NCBI RefSeq assembly: GCF_030272615.1
Contig: NC_081406.1
Coordinates: 115,227,783-115,291,782, forward strand
Length of the DNA stretch: 64,000 bases
Source: Cryptomeria japonica
Taxonomy: Eukaryota; Streptophyta; Pinopsida; Cupressales; Cupressaceae
Direction of reading: 5' to 3'
Shown here: piece by piece, positions 34,295-45,379 of the stretch
Position numbering within the stretch: the stretch's first letter is position 1
Layout of the letters: the number at the start of each line of letters is the position of its first letter
Program-made: the position numbers and the translations under genes
Notes under the pieces: model-generated
What the model was told of the DNA's origin: nothing
Databases searched by the model: none
The model's input: only the letters and a program-made list of their open reading frames with translations

Positions 34295-34308
34295 CCAAAG
34301 GGGGAGAT
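34295..34308 (+). other. Copia D polypurine tract
   Basis: CCAAAGGGGGAGAT runs directly into the LTR start TGTTGG at 34309. Two weaker look-alikes lie upstream (GCCAAAGGGGAAGT near 34130, CTCAGGGGGAGCAC near 34184), so the region appears to contain duplicated tract copies. Confidence 0.88.
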
Positions 34309-35093
34309 TGTTGGCAAATGCACACTCTAATGAGAAATTGTAGGTGATTGAAGGTTTTGTCAGTGATGGCAACTTTGCAATCATATGATACCGGCAAGAC
34401 AATATACCGACACCAGCAATGACAAACTCTACACTAGCACACAAAATACCGATAGTGAAAGGAAGTATACCGGCACCCAAGCCGATAGGAATTTTGTTTA
34501 TAATATATTTTGTAATTAATTGTAAAATCATTGTAAGCTGACTTGGCAAGTTGTAAAATGACTCATATATGTATGAGATCATTGTAGAACATTTTGTAAG
34601 AAGCAGATAGGTGAAATTATGCAGACCTAATATGCGAATTATAGGTTAAGGGTTTATGTATGAATCAGAGATAAAACCGGTACTGAATCTAGCATAGTAG
34701 ATGCTATTTTAAAGTAGTACAAGACATTGGATTTGCATAATCCATTTTGTAAGTCAGTGAGACTTCCCATTTTGTAATTGAGCAGTGAACTCTAGGCACT
34801 TGGCCTTCCTGCATGTGCAGGCCCCTATTGTAAGAGTAATATTCACTTATTGGCCAGTAAGCAAATATTGTGGGTCACAAATCCCACTGAGGTTTTTCCC
34901 ACACTGGGTTTCCTCATTAAACTACTGTGTTATGGTGTTTTTTCTTGTGGTTGTTGTTATTCTTGTTTACTGCACTATTTCTATTTACCAGTACACAGTA
35001 TTGATATGCTTTTCATGTTTTAAATCAAGTAAATTCATAAACTAGTAAGATATTGATTCACCCCCCCTCTCAATATTTTTGGGAATCCTAACA
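34309..35093 (+). mobile_element. Copia D 3' LTR
   Basis: A 785-bp LTR, TGTTGGCAAATGCACACTCT to GGGAATCCTAACA, uninterrupted. It provides the reference that shows where Copia C split the 5' copy (the junction CCTAATATGCGAATT near 34626). Confidence 0.93.
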
Positions 35094-35109
35094 CATTCTG
35101 TAGCCCCTG

Positions 35110-35322
35110 TGGCCACACTATGGTTGTAGGTTCCTGTGGCCACACTGTGGACGCAGGTTCCTACGGCCACCATGTGGACGCAGGTTCCTACGGCCACCAT
35201 GTGGACGCAGGCTTTTGCGACCACACTGTGGTCGGAGGTCTCTGCAGCCACTTTGTGGACGTAGGCTTCTGCGGTCACACTATGTTTGCAGGTCCCTGTG
35301 GCCACTTTGTGGTCGCAGGCAA
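35110..35322. repeat. 30-bp tandem repeat, about 7-8 copies
   Basis: Units such as GGTTCCTACGGCCACCATGT plus GGACGCA repeat with drift. Because the unit is a multiple of three, both strands show open frames with 10-residue periodicity (GSYGHHVDA on plus, TCVHMVAVG on minus). These are by-products of the repeat and not genes. GC content is well above the surroundings. Confidence 0.9.
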
Positions 35323-36756
35323 GGTTGCGAACCCGCGAGGAGGAGGGGAAGGGAGGGGGGTGCGAGTTGAGCCTCGGCTCCTCTGCCCTCCAAACCCTAA
35401 ACGCCCAAATAAATTAAACTATAATTTTTAGTTTATTTATTTAATCCCCTTTTTTTTATATACAAACATTAAAAGAAAAACGAAAACCCCAGATTTCATT
35501 TATTCACAGTCTCATACAGAGACTGAAATATATTTTCCAGATTGACCATGACTTTCTAAATACACAATTTTTTTGTTGAATAACTTTCAAATAGGCAAAT
35601 TTTCTCAACCAGAAAACCATATTTGACAAGCTAAGATGGATTTACACCCATTTATCTACTCCATTTAACCAATCTTGACCCAAAAACAACCAATATTCCC
35701 AAAAGCAAAAAGTTAAATTTAAGAACATTCATAGAGATTTTAAGCAAGATTTCATCATGAACACCCATTCCCCAATATTTGGTTTTAGAAAAACAAGCTC
35801 AATAAAACAATAAATCAAAGAGATGCACCTGAATCCCACCTCATTTCGCATTCCTGGAAAAGATCTAATGAAGAGCCCAACTTGGAGCTCAAGAAATCAT
35901 TCCTTCCCAAAATGTCCAAATCTCCTCCAAAAATACTTTTCCAAAAATGCTCTCCAAAAATGATCTCGCAATTTTTTTTTTAATCCTAGGTTAAAATGGA
36001 AGAACATTTGACCTAATCTCTTATTTTTGAATTTAAACACTTTCTTTTAAATAAAATGAAAAATCATTCTTTTCAAACTATTTAAATATTCTAAACTTTC
36101 TTTTCTGATTAAAAATCAAAATGCTTCTCTCCCTCATTTAATTTTAATTTTCTCAATTCTAACAAAAACTAGCATTTATATTTCAAAATATTTCTGAGGT
36201 AAAATATTTTTAATTAAAATAAAATCCAAAAATCAATCTTTCACACTATATCAAATACATATATCAAACTTGCTTTTCTAATTAAAATTGATTTTCAAAA
36301 ATAATTGAAATTAACCTTTCTATTCCAAAATGTCAAAGAGATCAAATTATTTCTGAAGAGGGGAAAAGACTTGTGAAGTGGATTTAGTTAGAAAACATGC
36401 AAGTCAAACATATAATCATATGAAATCAAAGACATAACTCCAAAACACATGAAAACATGAATAAGATGCATATACCTCACAAAACCTTATACCTCTCCCT
36501 TGGATTGAGCTTGATGAAGTGAAGGTGCCCCTTGGTGATGCTCCACTTGATGTGCTCCTCTTGCTTGCTTGATGTGGATGGCTCTCCAATGTTGTGGACA
36601 AATAGAATAGATTTGGAAGATGATAAGGATGAGATGATCGAGTATGGATGAGCTATGATTTGAATATGATAAGGTTGCCAAGATGATTTCCAAGGCTCAA
36701 AAGGACAGCATAAGATTACTAAACTTGGAGATGAAGAATGGAGAGATGGAGTCCTC

Positions 36757-36764
36757 AATTTATA
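36757..36764 (-). promoter_or_regulatory. TATA box of Tat 3' LTR
   Basis: TATAAATT on the minus strand, in CCTATAAATTGAGGACTCC. Its distance from the LTR start (about 927 bp after removing the Copia insertion) almost equals the 930 bp seen in the palindrome arms at 19967-22900. Confidence 0.55.
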
Positions 36765-36905
36765 GGAAGAGGAGAGGAAGAATGGATGGCTAGGATGAAT
36801 TCAAGATCAAGGGCTAGGATTGCTTGTGAGCTCACACAAGGCCCAAGAGTGGGTGTGGAGACCAAGAGATATGCCTTAAAGATATTTCTTGTCTCCACAC
36901 TCCTC

Positions 36906-37032
36906 AAGGTGCATTGGGAAGATTTACCAAGGTACCTTGAGAAGAGAAAGGTGCATTGGGAAGGCTTCCCAATGTGCCTTGAGAGGAGCAAGGTGCATTG
37001 GGAAAGCTTCCCAATGTTCCTTGAGAGGAGCA
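36906..37032. repeat. Tandem repeat with internal dyads in Tat LTR
   Basis: Three copies of a unit of about 43-45 bp containing AAGGTGCATTGGGAAG and its near complement CTTCCCAATGTGCCTT. Each unit can fold into a hairpin. The array lies upstream of the minus-strand TATA box, within U3. Confidence 0.8.
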
Positions 37033-37578
37033 AGGGATGTGACATTCCTTGAAGAATGGAGAGAAGGAATTAAAAATTCTCCAAAAAGGGATAATCATAA
37101 GGATTGGAGGAATAAGAAGGAATTAAAAATTCCTTGGGAGAGGGGATGCCTAGAGGAATGTGATATTTTGAAAATCACACATTCATCTAGGAAAAGAGAA
37201 TTTAAAGCTAGTGGTTGGATGGAAGGGACAAGGGGTTGACTTTGTGGCTAATCATGATGATTAGCCATTAGCAACTCATTAGGAGGGGGATTAGAGGAAA
37301 TGTTAGGTGGGATTAGGAGTTGTAGGAGGATTTGACTAGGAGAGAGAATGAGTGGAGAGAATTAAACATTAGAAGAATAAGGTTAAGTGAGTTTAGGGAG
37401 TTTCTAGAAGAATTTATTAGGTTAATGATGAATTAAGAAGATGGTTTGTAGGAATCATGTGGGTTAACTAATTAATTGAAATCAATTAGCTAAGAGGAAG
37501 ATTTGTGAGGATTTAATTTTTAGAATAATAAAGAAAGGGATTGATTTATTAAATAAACCAGTCACATACCATAGTGAC

Positions 37579-39074
37579 TGATAGTTCTGATACTTAATGT
37601 TAAGTACAGATGCCAAGCTGATAAGATGAGAGGGGGGGGTGAATCATACAAACTTAATCTTCCATAAAAACATCAGATTCAACCTCGGTAACATATACTT
37701 CAGTGATATAACCAAAACTGTTAAACATGCAAACTCAAAAGCATATAAACATCATAAACCTCATAACACTAGATTTAACGTGGAAACCCAAATAGGGAAA
37801 AACCACTGTGGGATTTCGGACCCACTAAGAAATATACTCTTCTAGAGTATGCTTGGTTAAAAGCAAATCCTGTTAAAGATTACAAACATATTGCTAGATG
37901 TGACCCAGTTAAGGGATTTCCCTTAGATCTGTTAGGATCTTCACCTTGTTAGAAGTGACCTTGTTAAAGGATTTCAAACACTCAATTAGAATGTCACCTT
38001 GCTAGAGGGTTTTACAAATAAGACTATTAAGTCCACTCAGTTAAGAGATTTTCTGTCACTTCAAAAAATAATAGTAATAAAAATCTATCTGCAACTTCAC
38101 ATCTAAAATGCTAAAGCAGATTCTTATTTGCTCAATACAATCTAGACATAGAACTAATCTTGTCCATCTGCTGGGCTCTATACTCTATTATACAAACAGT
38201 TCTTCAAGCTTCTATGCTTGGTAATTACTATGTAGCATCCCTGTGCATACACTTTCCCACATACATTGTTTATCAACAGTTCCCTATTTATAAACAATTG
38301 TCAACCACTTAATCTCCTTGATCACATTTCCCATGATCAATCATAGCCATTAGATCTTCAAACTTTGACCAAGTTCAATGTATTCTTCGATCTAGAAAAT
38401 ATTTTACCCTACCTTGGAACTTGCATACATTTCTTGGAACTTGTGCTAGGGTATGTGGTTCAATTTGTGCTATAGATATTCATGCTAATTTTCCTTTGCC
38501 ATAGATTCTTTAACAAACTTTATGCATGACATACCAATCATTTAATCAGTTCCAGCTCATCAGCTCCCTTCATTAAATAATGCATGTAACCATTTGATGC
38601 ATTCTATTACAGCTCAGTTACAACTCGATAGATACTAAACTTTACTCGATAGACACTCTATCTTCATTAACTGATAGCGATAACCTTAGGGTTCACCAAC
38701 TAAGTTCTTTAGGGTTTATCGACTAGGTTCTTTGCTCGGTAACATAGTATAGTATTAACCTTACAATAAATAACATATGTATGATATCAAAACAATCTAA
38801 ACATCATGATCTCATCATTGTCTAACTTGGTAATAGTTGCCCATTGAATAACTTATTCATCCCCTTATTCATCATATTCTTTCTATGTCTTTTACCAACA
38901 CCTTTATACTCATCAAATCATACTTCTCAAGATATGGCAACATCATATTGATTTAGAAAATCAATATCTTGACATCAATGACAAAATAATAATATTAAGA
39001 CAGTAAATCATCCTTAATCAGTTATATCCATAATCATCAACAACCTTCTTAATATCCTTATTGAAATACCAACA
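37579..39074 (-). mobile_element. 3' LTR of minus-strand Copia
   Basis: In plus coordinates it starts TGATAGTTCTGATACTTAA and ends CCTTATTGAAATACCAACA, which is TGTTGG...CTATCA in element orientation, 1,496 bp. It matches 45380-46851. A TATA-like TTTATAAATAGGG (minus) lies near 38282-38295. Several CTCGGTAA motifs of the other copy are mutated here to CTCGATA or CTCAGT. Confidence 0.93.
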
Positions 39075-39088
39075 ATCTCCCCCTTTGG
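39075..39088 (-). other. Polypurine tract of minus-strand Copia
   Basis: On the minus strand CCAAAGGGGGAGAT abuts the LTR start TGTTGG. A second copy-like tract (CAAAGGGGGAGAAG on minus) lies at about 39257-39270, beside tandem AGTCTTCTCC repeats (39231-39260). Confidence 0.85.
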
Positions 39089-39495
39089 CATTGATGGAAA
39101 AACCAATTGATTTGACCTAATTGATTTGAATTTCTATGATATTTTGAAATGTTGAAATGCTCTCCCCCTATCATCAGTCTTCTCCCCCATTCATTATACT
39201 TTTCCTCTTTTCTCAGTCTTTCTTTTCTTTAGTCTTCTCCAGTCTTCTCCAGTCTTCTCCCCCTTTGACAACAATGCCAAAAAGTAAAGAACTAAAACAT
39301 AGTTTCTTCCTGTATGAAGTGATTTCCTGTTGTGATGTATCAAGTTACTCTCGGTCAGAGCATTTTGTCTTCAATTCATGTTTCCTGAATTGTTTCCTGC
39401 ACACCTTTAGAAAACCTCCTAAAGTGTGTAAATCGGCATCAACTCCTAAAAGATATTCTATAGAGTCATCGAATTGATGCTTTCACCGAACTCAG

Positions 39496-40257
39496 TCAGT
39501 GAATGGAAGATAGGGGTAGGACCCCTAACTTACTTTTGAGATACTCAGAAGTGTCCCTCGGTAGTGGCTTGGTGAAGATATCTGCTATTTGTTCCTTTGT
39601 GCTAACATACTCCAACACCACTTTCTTCTCTTGAGCTTCTTCTCTAAGATAATGATATTTGATAGAGATGTGTTTCATCTTAGAGTGCATAACAGGATTC
39701 TTTGAAATGTTAATGGCACTAGTATTGTCACAGAATATAGTTACTGGCTCGGTAACTTTCTCATTTATACCATCCAATAGTTGTTTTATCCATGCTATGT
39801 TGGTACAATTTAATACTGTAGCAACATATTCAACTTCTGCTGTTGACTGTGAAACATATCCTTGTTTCTTGCTAAGCCAACTTACTAGTCTTTCTCCTAA
39901 AAAGAAAGCTCCTCCACTTGTGCTTTTTTTGTTATCAATGTTGCCTGCCCAATCAGCATCAATATAAAATTTTAAATCAAAGTCATTTCCTTTCTGATAT
40001 ACTAAGCCATAATTCTCAGTGCCTTTCAAGTATCTAAAAATTCTTTTGATTGCTATCATGTGTGTTTCCTTGGGATCTGCAGAGAATCTTACAACTATAC
40101 CTACTGCATGTGATATATCTGGCCTGCTGTGAACAACATATTGTAGCTTTCTAATCATGGATCGGTAAAGTGTCTCATCAACAGATGCAGATTCATCATT
40201 CTTTGATAATTTACAGTTGGTATTCATAGGAGTACTTATTAGTTTTGAATCCTCCAT
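39496..40257 (-). pseudogene. Copia RNase H domain (minus-strand element)
   Basis: An open 253-codon frame with the Copia reverse transcriptase tail and RNase H: STPMNTNCKL, RPDISHAVGIVVRFSADP, then FYIDADWAG (catalytic Asp), QSTAEVEYVA (Glu), IFCDNTSAINISKNP (Asp), KHISIKYHYLREEA and ADIFTKPLPRD. All three main acidic residues are present. The frame ends normally at a TGA near 39496. It is separated from the reverse transcriptase part by one frameshift near 40250. Of all Copia pieces here this one is the closest to functional. Confidence 0.92.
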
Positions 40258-41028
40258 TCCAATTTCTTCAAGATTTCCTTTATGTACTTGGATTGAGTAA
40301 TGAAAATCTCATTTTTTATTTGCAGTATCTGTAAACGTATAAAATACTTTATCTCACCGATTAATGACATCACAAATTCTTTGCTCATTTCATTTCCATA
40401 AAATATAATATCATCAACAAATATGGATGAGATCAGTATTCCATTTTCATCATTCTTCATGTACATATTGTTGTTCTCACTTATCCTTATAAAACCAATC
40501 TTAATCAAATAAGTGTGCAATCTTTCATACCATGCTCTAGGTGCTTGTTTCAAACCATATAATGCTTTGTTCAATTTACATACCTGATTTTTACTCTTGT
40601 CTTCAACAAATTCTTCAGGTTGTTCAATAAAAACTTCTTCTTCTAATATACCATTCAGAAATGCAGATTTGACATCTATTTGATATACCTTGAAATTTTT
40701 GTAAGCAGCGTATGCCATCAATGTTCTTACTCCTTCTAGTCTAGCCACAAGTGCAAAAGTTTCACCATAATCAATTCCTTCTTCTTAGGCATAACCTTTG
40801 CAAACTAGTCTTGCTTTATTTCGAATGGCCTCTCCTTTTTCATTCAGCTTGTTTCTGAAAATCTACTTTGTACCAATTATATTGTTGTCCTTCGGTCTTG
40901 GGACTAGTGTCCATGTGTCATTCTTCTTGATTTGATCAATCTCTTCTATCATAGCATTTATCCAATCTTCATTGTTAAATGCCTCTTTCACTATTCTCGG
41001 CTCAAATTCAGATATTAGACGTATTATT
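40239..41028 (-). pseudogene. Copia reverse transcriptase (minus-strand element)
   Basis: It begins right after the solo LTR insertion with EAFNNEDWINAMIEEIDQIKK, then KARLVCKGYA, a TAA stop near 40786, and the open block VYQIDVKSAFLNGILEEEVF, NKALYGLKQAPRAWYERLHT and SSIFVDDIIFYG, the FVDD catalytic box. The domain is nearly complete. Lesions visible are the single stop and a frameshift at its C-terminal end into the RNase H frame. It copies RNA to DNA using a tRNA-Met primer. Confidence 0.9.
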
Positions 41029-42690
41029 GTGTAGGGGAAAAAGCGAGACTAGGTTAACATGCCCTAATCCTACCTTTTGACACACATTACGGAATACGAA
41101 AGAGCCTAGAGGTATCACACAATTGGCTACTTCTTCTTGTGAAAGAGAGAGCCACGGGATACCTATTAGGATTTCTATTCCTTCGTTGTAGTTGAAAGAT
41201 AAAATGATGCAAGTTCAAGTCCTAATCCCAAAATGCATGTATGAACTAATAACAAGATTGCAGAATTGAGATTAAACAATGAATAGCTATAAACACAAGG
41301 ACAAAACAAGAATGTAGATGCGTACTCGGAGTCAAAATCTGATTGAAAATGTTCGGGATGGGGGCGCGGGCGCCACTATCCTGATTCTGTCTCGGAAACT
41401 GCACCTGAAATTGCTGTTTTGCACTTTTGGAAATTGTCGGAAATGCTGTCTGTCAGGAGGACCAGGGCGCCCAGCGCCTCTGTCCCAGGGACCAGGGTGC
41501 CCAGTGCCCCTGTCCTGGCAGGACCAGGGCGCCCCACGCCCCTGTCCAGGTCTTTTGCTCTACAATTTGGTGTGGAGTGCTGTCTCGACCTTCTTTTCCC
41601 GGATCTGTAACCTACGACGTCGTCCGAGTCCCGAAACCTGCACTTATATCTGAAAAGGGTATGGTGGGCAGCTATATAGGGTTTTACCTTAGTCAAACCC
41701 TCGCTTCGGTGATTTCCACCTCCACGAATAGCCAAGTTGTATTGTAAAATGTATTGTGTGTGCAGATCTTATGTGTGTGCAAGACCCTAAAATGCAAGTA
41801 AGCAAACTAGAGCAACCTAGAAAGTAAACCCTATTTGCTTGTAAATGACAATGTAAATGCTCTAAATCAAGATGCAAAGTGATCTAAAGCATGAATAAAT
41901 GATATATTGAAGCTTATGCAAAGACATGAAAACAACATGAAATCATACCCAACCCCCAAGGGAGGGGTACAAGCCAATCTTTAGTCGGTAATCTCCTATT
42001 GTTCTTCAATGTCTTCCAAGCCCTAAATGGATGAATGAAATTGATAAATGCTTGATAGATGGATGTTAAATGTTGTTGAAGTCTTCAAAGATCTGCTCTT
42101 TCGCTGCATATGAGGTTCCTAAAAACAAAAATTCGGATCCTTTCAAATGGAGAAAGAGAGCTCTTATGTAGGAAACCCTAGGTCATAATTTCGTCTTTTG
42201 GCCGACCTAGAGATTGAATCTCCCACCAATTTCTTGGGGTTAAGCTTTATTTTATTATTAGATTGTGCTCCTAAAATTTTGGGAAAAATGTTCGGGACCA
42301 TGTGCACTCCGGGCGCCATGGTCCCGACAACTTTTCACCAAATTTTCAGGGTCGTTGGATATGATGATTTTAGAGAGAATCCCGAAGTTACAGGTGATTT
42401 CGAGATGTTTTGACTCCCTAAACCAAGCCCCCAAGTTCAAAATAGGACTTGATTAGGGTTTTTGATTGAATGATGTATTGGAAGAATAAAATGAAAAGGG
42501 CACACTTTAATGAAAGGGCCCAACTTTATGATACAGAGGATGATGAAATAGGACTTTAGACCTAATTAATTTGATTAATTAAGTGCTAAAGGAGAAATGC
42601 AATGCAAAATGTAAGATGCACCAAGGCGGGTGCTAAACTAGGTGTGAAATTGTACCACCCTAGCAAGTGCGTACAATTTACGACACTACA
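41029..42690 (-). mobile_element. Solo LTR inside Copia pol
   Basis: About 1,662 bp. In element orientation it starts TGTAGTGTCGTAAATTGTAC (at 42690) and ends near CCCCTACACA (at 41029). It splits the Copia between integrase and reverse transcriptase. The flanks (ATTAT or TTATT at left, GTTAT at right) are compatible with a decayed 5-bp duplication. The LTR start at 63779 belongs to the same family. It carries a TATA-like CTATATAGC (minus, about 41672), GC-rich hairpin units at 41455-41550 and a long hairpin at 42258-42350. No primer site, purine tract or gene adjoins it. Confidence 0.85.
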
Positions 42691-42828
42691 GTTATGTCTC
42701 AATTTGTTCCTTGTCATAACTGGATCATCCTTATCTCCTATAATCTGACTTGACGCATGATGTCTTCTGACATATTTGGCTAATACAAGCTCGGTAGGCT
42801 CTGTATGATCTTCTTCATCACTCGGTAA

Positions 42829-43944
42829 CTAGATATTCTCTTCATTTTCTTCAACAGTTTTCTCAGTAAGACTTGTAGGTTGAACATAGACAAATTCATC
42901 ATAGTCTTCTAGTTCCTTGGAATTTCCTTCATCATTTCTTTCTGCAAATTCATCAATTTTCACATTTGTACTTTCTACCATTTTGTTAGATGATTTGATC
43001 AGACATTTAAATTCTTTGATTCTAGAAGAATAACCAAGAAATGTTCCTTCTTCACTTTTTTGATCAAACTTGCCATTTCTATCATCTTTGTGTACATAGC
43101 ATCTACTTCCAAATATTTTGAAATAACTTACATTAGGTTTCTTGTCATACCAGATTTCATATGGTGTCTTCATAGTTCCTTTCTTCATTTGTACTCGGTT
43201 CAGGGTGTAAATTGTTGTGCTTATTGCTTCTCTCCAAAATGTTTGTGGCACTTTCTTTTCAATCATCGGGGTTTTGGCACAATCCACAATAGATCTGTTT
43301 CTTCTCTTAGCTATTCCATTTTGTTGTGGAGTTCTCGATATAGAGACTTGTCTTTTAATACCATGATCATTGCAGAATAAGTTGAACTCATCAGATGTGA
43401 ACTCTCCTCCTCTATCTGATCTAAGAAATTTCAGTTGTCTTCCTATTTCATTTTCAACTCTTGCCTTGTACCATTTAAACATTTGAAAATCTTTTGATTT
43501 TTCTTTTAAAAACATAACTGACATCATCCTTGAGTAATCATCCACAAATAATATGAAATATTTATCACCATAATAACTTTGAACTTTCATAGGACCACAA
43601 AGATCAGTGTGCACAAGATCTAAAATTCCCTTAGAAGTGTAAGACTTACTTGTAAAGCTTGATCGTGTCATCTTACCCATCTGGCATCCTCGGCACATAG
43701 CATTCTCTGGTTTTTCCAAACTTGATAGACCTCTTACTCGGTGCTTCTTACTTATTTTGATCAGATTATCAAAATTTACATGACAAAACCTTTTATGCCA
43801 TAACTAGGTATCATCTATCTTTGCATTTAGACACTTATTCCAAGTTGAGTCAATGTGAAACGTGTTACCTTTTTTTTGTGTCCCAGTAGCAGCTAACTTT
43901 CCATTCTTTTCATGAACTTTGACAATTCCTTTATGAAATTCCAT
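42829..43944 (-). pseudogene. Copia integrase (minus-strand element), catalytic Glu lost
   Basis: The N-terminal zinc finger is visible as LWHKRFCHVNFDNL ... CRGCQMGKM. The catalytic core has HTDLCGPM (first Asp), FLRSDRGGEF (second Asp) and PQQNGIAKRRNRS, where the third acidic residue (normally QQNGVAERKN) is Lys: codon AAG at 43306-43308. The C-terminal part (YFKIFGSRCYVHKDDRNGKFDQKSEEGTFLGYS) is the usual Copia domain. Upstream stops at about 43805 and 43943 also break the frame. It would have inserted the cDNA into the chromosome; strand transfer should be dead with E-to-K. Confidence 0.9.
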
Positions 43945-44280
43945 TCAGTATCCTGTATTGTTTAGCTGTGCTACACTCAACAAATTGTATTTCAAACCTT
44001 CAACCCAATAAACATCATTGTATCTTGCATTGTCAAGAAGTGTTATAGATCCTTTACCTTTTACTGGACATGGTGCATCATTACCAAATCTTACATAGCC
44101 TCCATCATAATCTTCCAACATAAAAAACTTGTGTTTATCACCAGTCATGTGATGTGAGCATCCACTATCTATGATCCAAGAATCATTAGTATTTATGTGA
44201 GATATTAGGGCTTTTTCTTCATACCTTTCTTCATCTAATCCATCTTTGATAGCCACATAAACTACTTCCTCTGTATCAGT
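43945..44280 (-). pseudogene. Copia aspartic protease (minus-strand element)
   Basis: A frame of about 100 codons with SWIIDSGCSHHMTGDKHKFF, the Copia protease active-site signature DSG[CA]S, followed by RFGNDAPCPVKGKGSI and LKYNLLSVAQLNNTGY. It ends at a TGA where the family continues into the GAG-pre-integrase part. It cleaves the Gag-Pol polyprotein. Confidence 0.9.
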
Positions 44281-44379
44281 TTCATCTGATTTATCATCAT
44301 TGGATTCCTCATCAGCTATTAAGCATGTCTTTCTATCTCTTCTTCTGAAGTTTCAGTGTCCTTTGTAATGATTGTCTTT

Positions 44380-45257
44380 CTATCTATTATCTCGGTAATC
44401 TCTCTTTTCAGTAGAATCTTTGTCAGGATAGTTAGAAGCCATGTGTCCTATCTTATCACAATTGAAACATTTCAAAGGTAGTTTTCCTTTATACTTACCT
44501 TTGCCTCTCGGTAACCTTCTAGCTAATAATGCTTCAAACTCTTCTTGCTTTCTGATTTCCTCATACAGTTTGTGTCCTTCCTCCATGTTCTTACGAAATC
44601 TTTCACTTGCTCCACTGGATCTCCTTCAGAGTACTTATACTTTCTTTCATTGTAATTATTAGATTCATCAAGATGAAAAGAACTAAATGTAGATTCAACT
44701 TTATTTACCGAAGACCCACTATTATCAAAATTACTTAACTCAAATGCATGTAGCTTACCAATAGTATCATCTAAAGAAACTAGCATATTGGGTATAGACC
44801 TTAATTCATTGATTGCAGAGACTTTGATTGCATAAGCTGGTAGAAGGGTTCTTAACAACTTACTTGTTATATCCTTTTCTTCAATGGTTCCACCTACTCC
44901 TTTGATTTGATTGACAATCTCCTTTAGTCTTGTACTGTAATGAGTTATGTTTTCACCTTCATTCATACTCATAGATTCAAGTTGGCCTCTTAGACTATCC
45001 ACTTTTGCTCTTTGAACATGTTCATCACCGCCATATACAGATATGAGCTTGTCCCACATTGCCTTCGCATCATTGCAGCCTTCTAGATCATTAAACTTTG
45101 AGTCGGTCAATGCAGATGCTATTTCAATCATTGCTTGGATATGTTCTTGCTTTGCCGTTATCTCTTCCATTGTAAATGGATAGGTGCTCGGTGTAATGAA
45201 ATCATTCTCTAGATAATAGACAACATATTCTCCGACTCCTGATAGGGGTAGCTTCAT
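44380..45257 (-). pseudogene. Copia gag (minus-strand element)
   Basis: The main frame (244 codons) holds the UBN2-type capsid domain: LENDFITPSTYPFTMEE, KAMWDKLISVYGGDEHVQ, ENITHYSTRLKEIVNQIKG and LLRTLLPAYAIKVSAI. After a frameshift near 44590 the nucleocapsid part continues with a Lys/Arg-rich stretch and one knuckle, CFNCDKIGHMASNYP, in which the last Cys is Tyr. The probable start at MKLPLSGVGEYVV is an internal Met; the true N-terminus lies just upstream toward the primer site. It forms the particle shell. Confidence 0.88.
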
Positions 45258-45365
45258 CCTTCTGCCATGTAGAGAAACTTGACTTGTTCAGCTTCGGTGC
45301 ATCCCTCTTATACATCTTTGGATCTTTGCCTCAAGTACCTTTAAACTTTTCTTGCAGAGTCCAAA

Positions 45366-45377
45366 GCTCCGATACCA
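45366..45377 (-). other. Primer binding site of minus-strand Copia
   Basis: On the minus strand TGGTATCGGAGC, a tRNA-Met-type site with one change (A to G) from TGGTATCAGAGC, two bases inside the 5' LTR. Confidence 0.88.
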
Positions 45378-45379
45378 AT

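Larger units (their letters stand above)
35094..37578 (-). mobile_element. Tat gypsy 3' LTR and unresolved flank
   Basis: The right part is the continuation of the Tat element's 3' LTR, which starts on the minus strand at 46970 and is interrupted by the minus-strand Copia (target copy AGTGAC at 37573-37578 and 46852-46857). A minus-strand TATA box (TATAAATT at 36757-36764) lies about 930 bp from the LTR start. The left part (35094 to roughly 36300) holds a 30-bp tandem repeat and AT-rich DNA. I could not place the LTR's left end, and some of this stretch may belong to the target. No coding sequence. Confidence 0.5.

Noticed and set aside
35042-35431. Repeat-coded proteins on both strands
   Set aside because: Open frames follow from a 30-bp repeat unit.
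36738-37239. Plus-strand frames with repeated HWEGFPMCLERSK-like segments
   Set aside because: Arise from the tandem hairpin repeat in the Tat LTR; no gene context.
41318-41747. Overlapping open frames rich in Gly, Pro and Ala
   Set aside because: They are translations of GC-rich hairpin units within a solo LTR.
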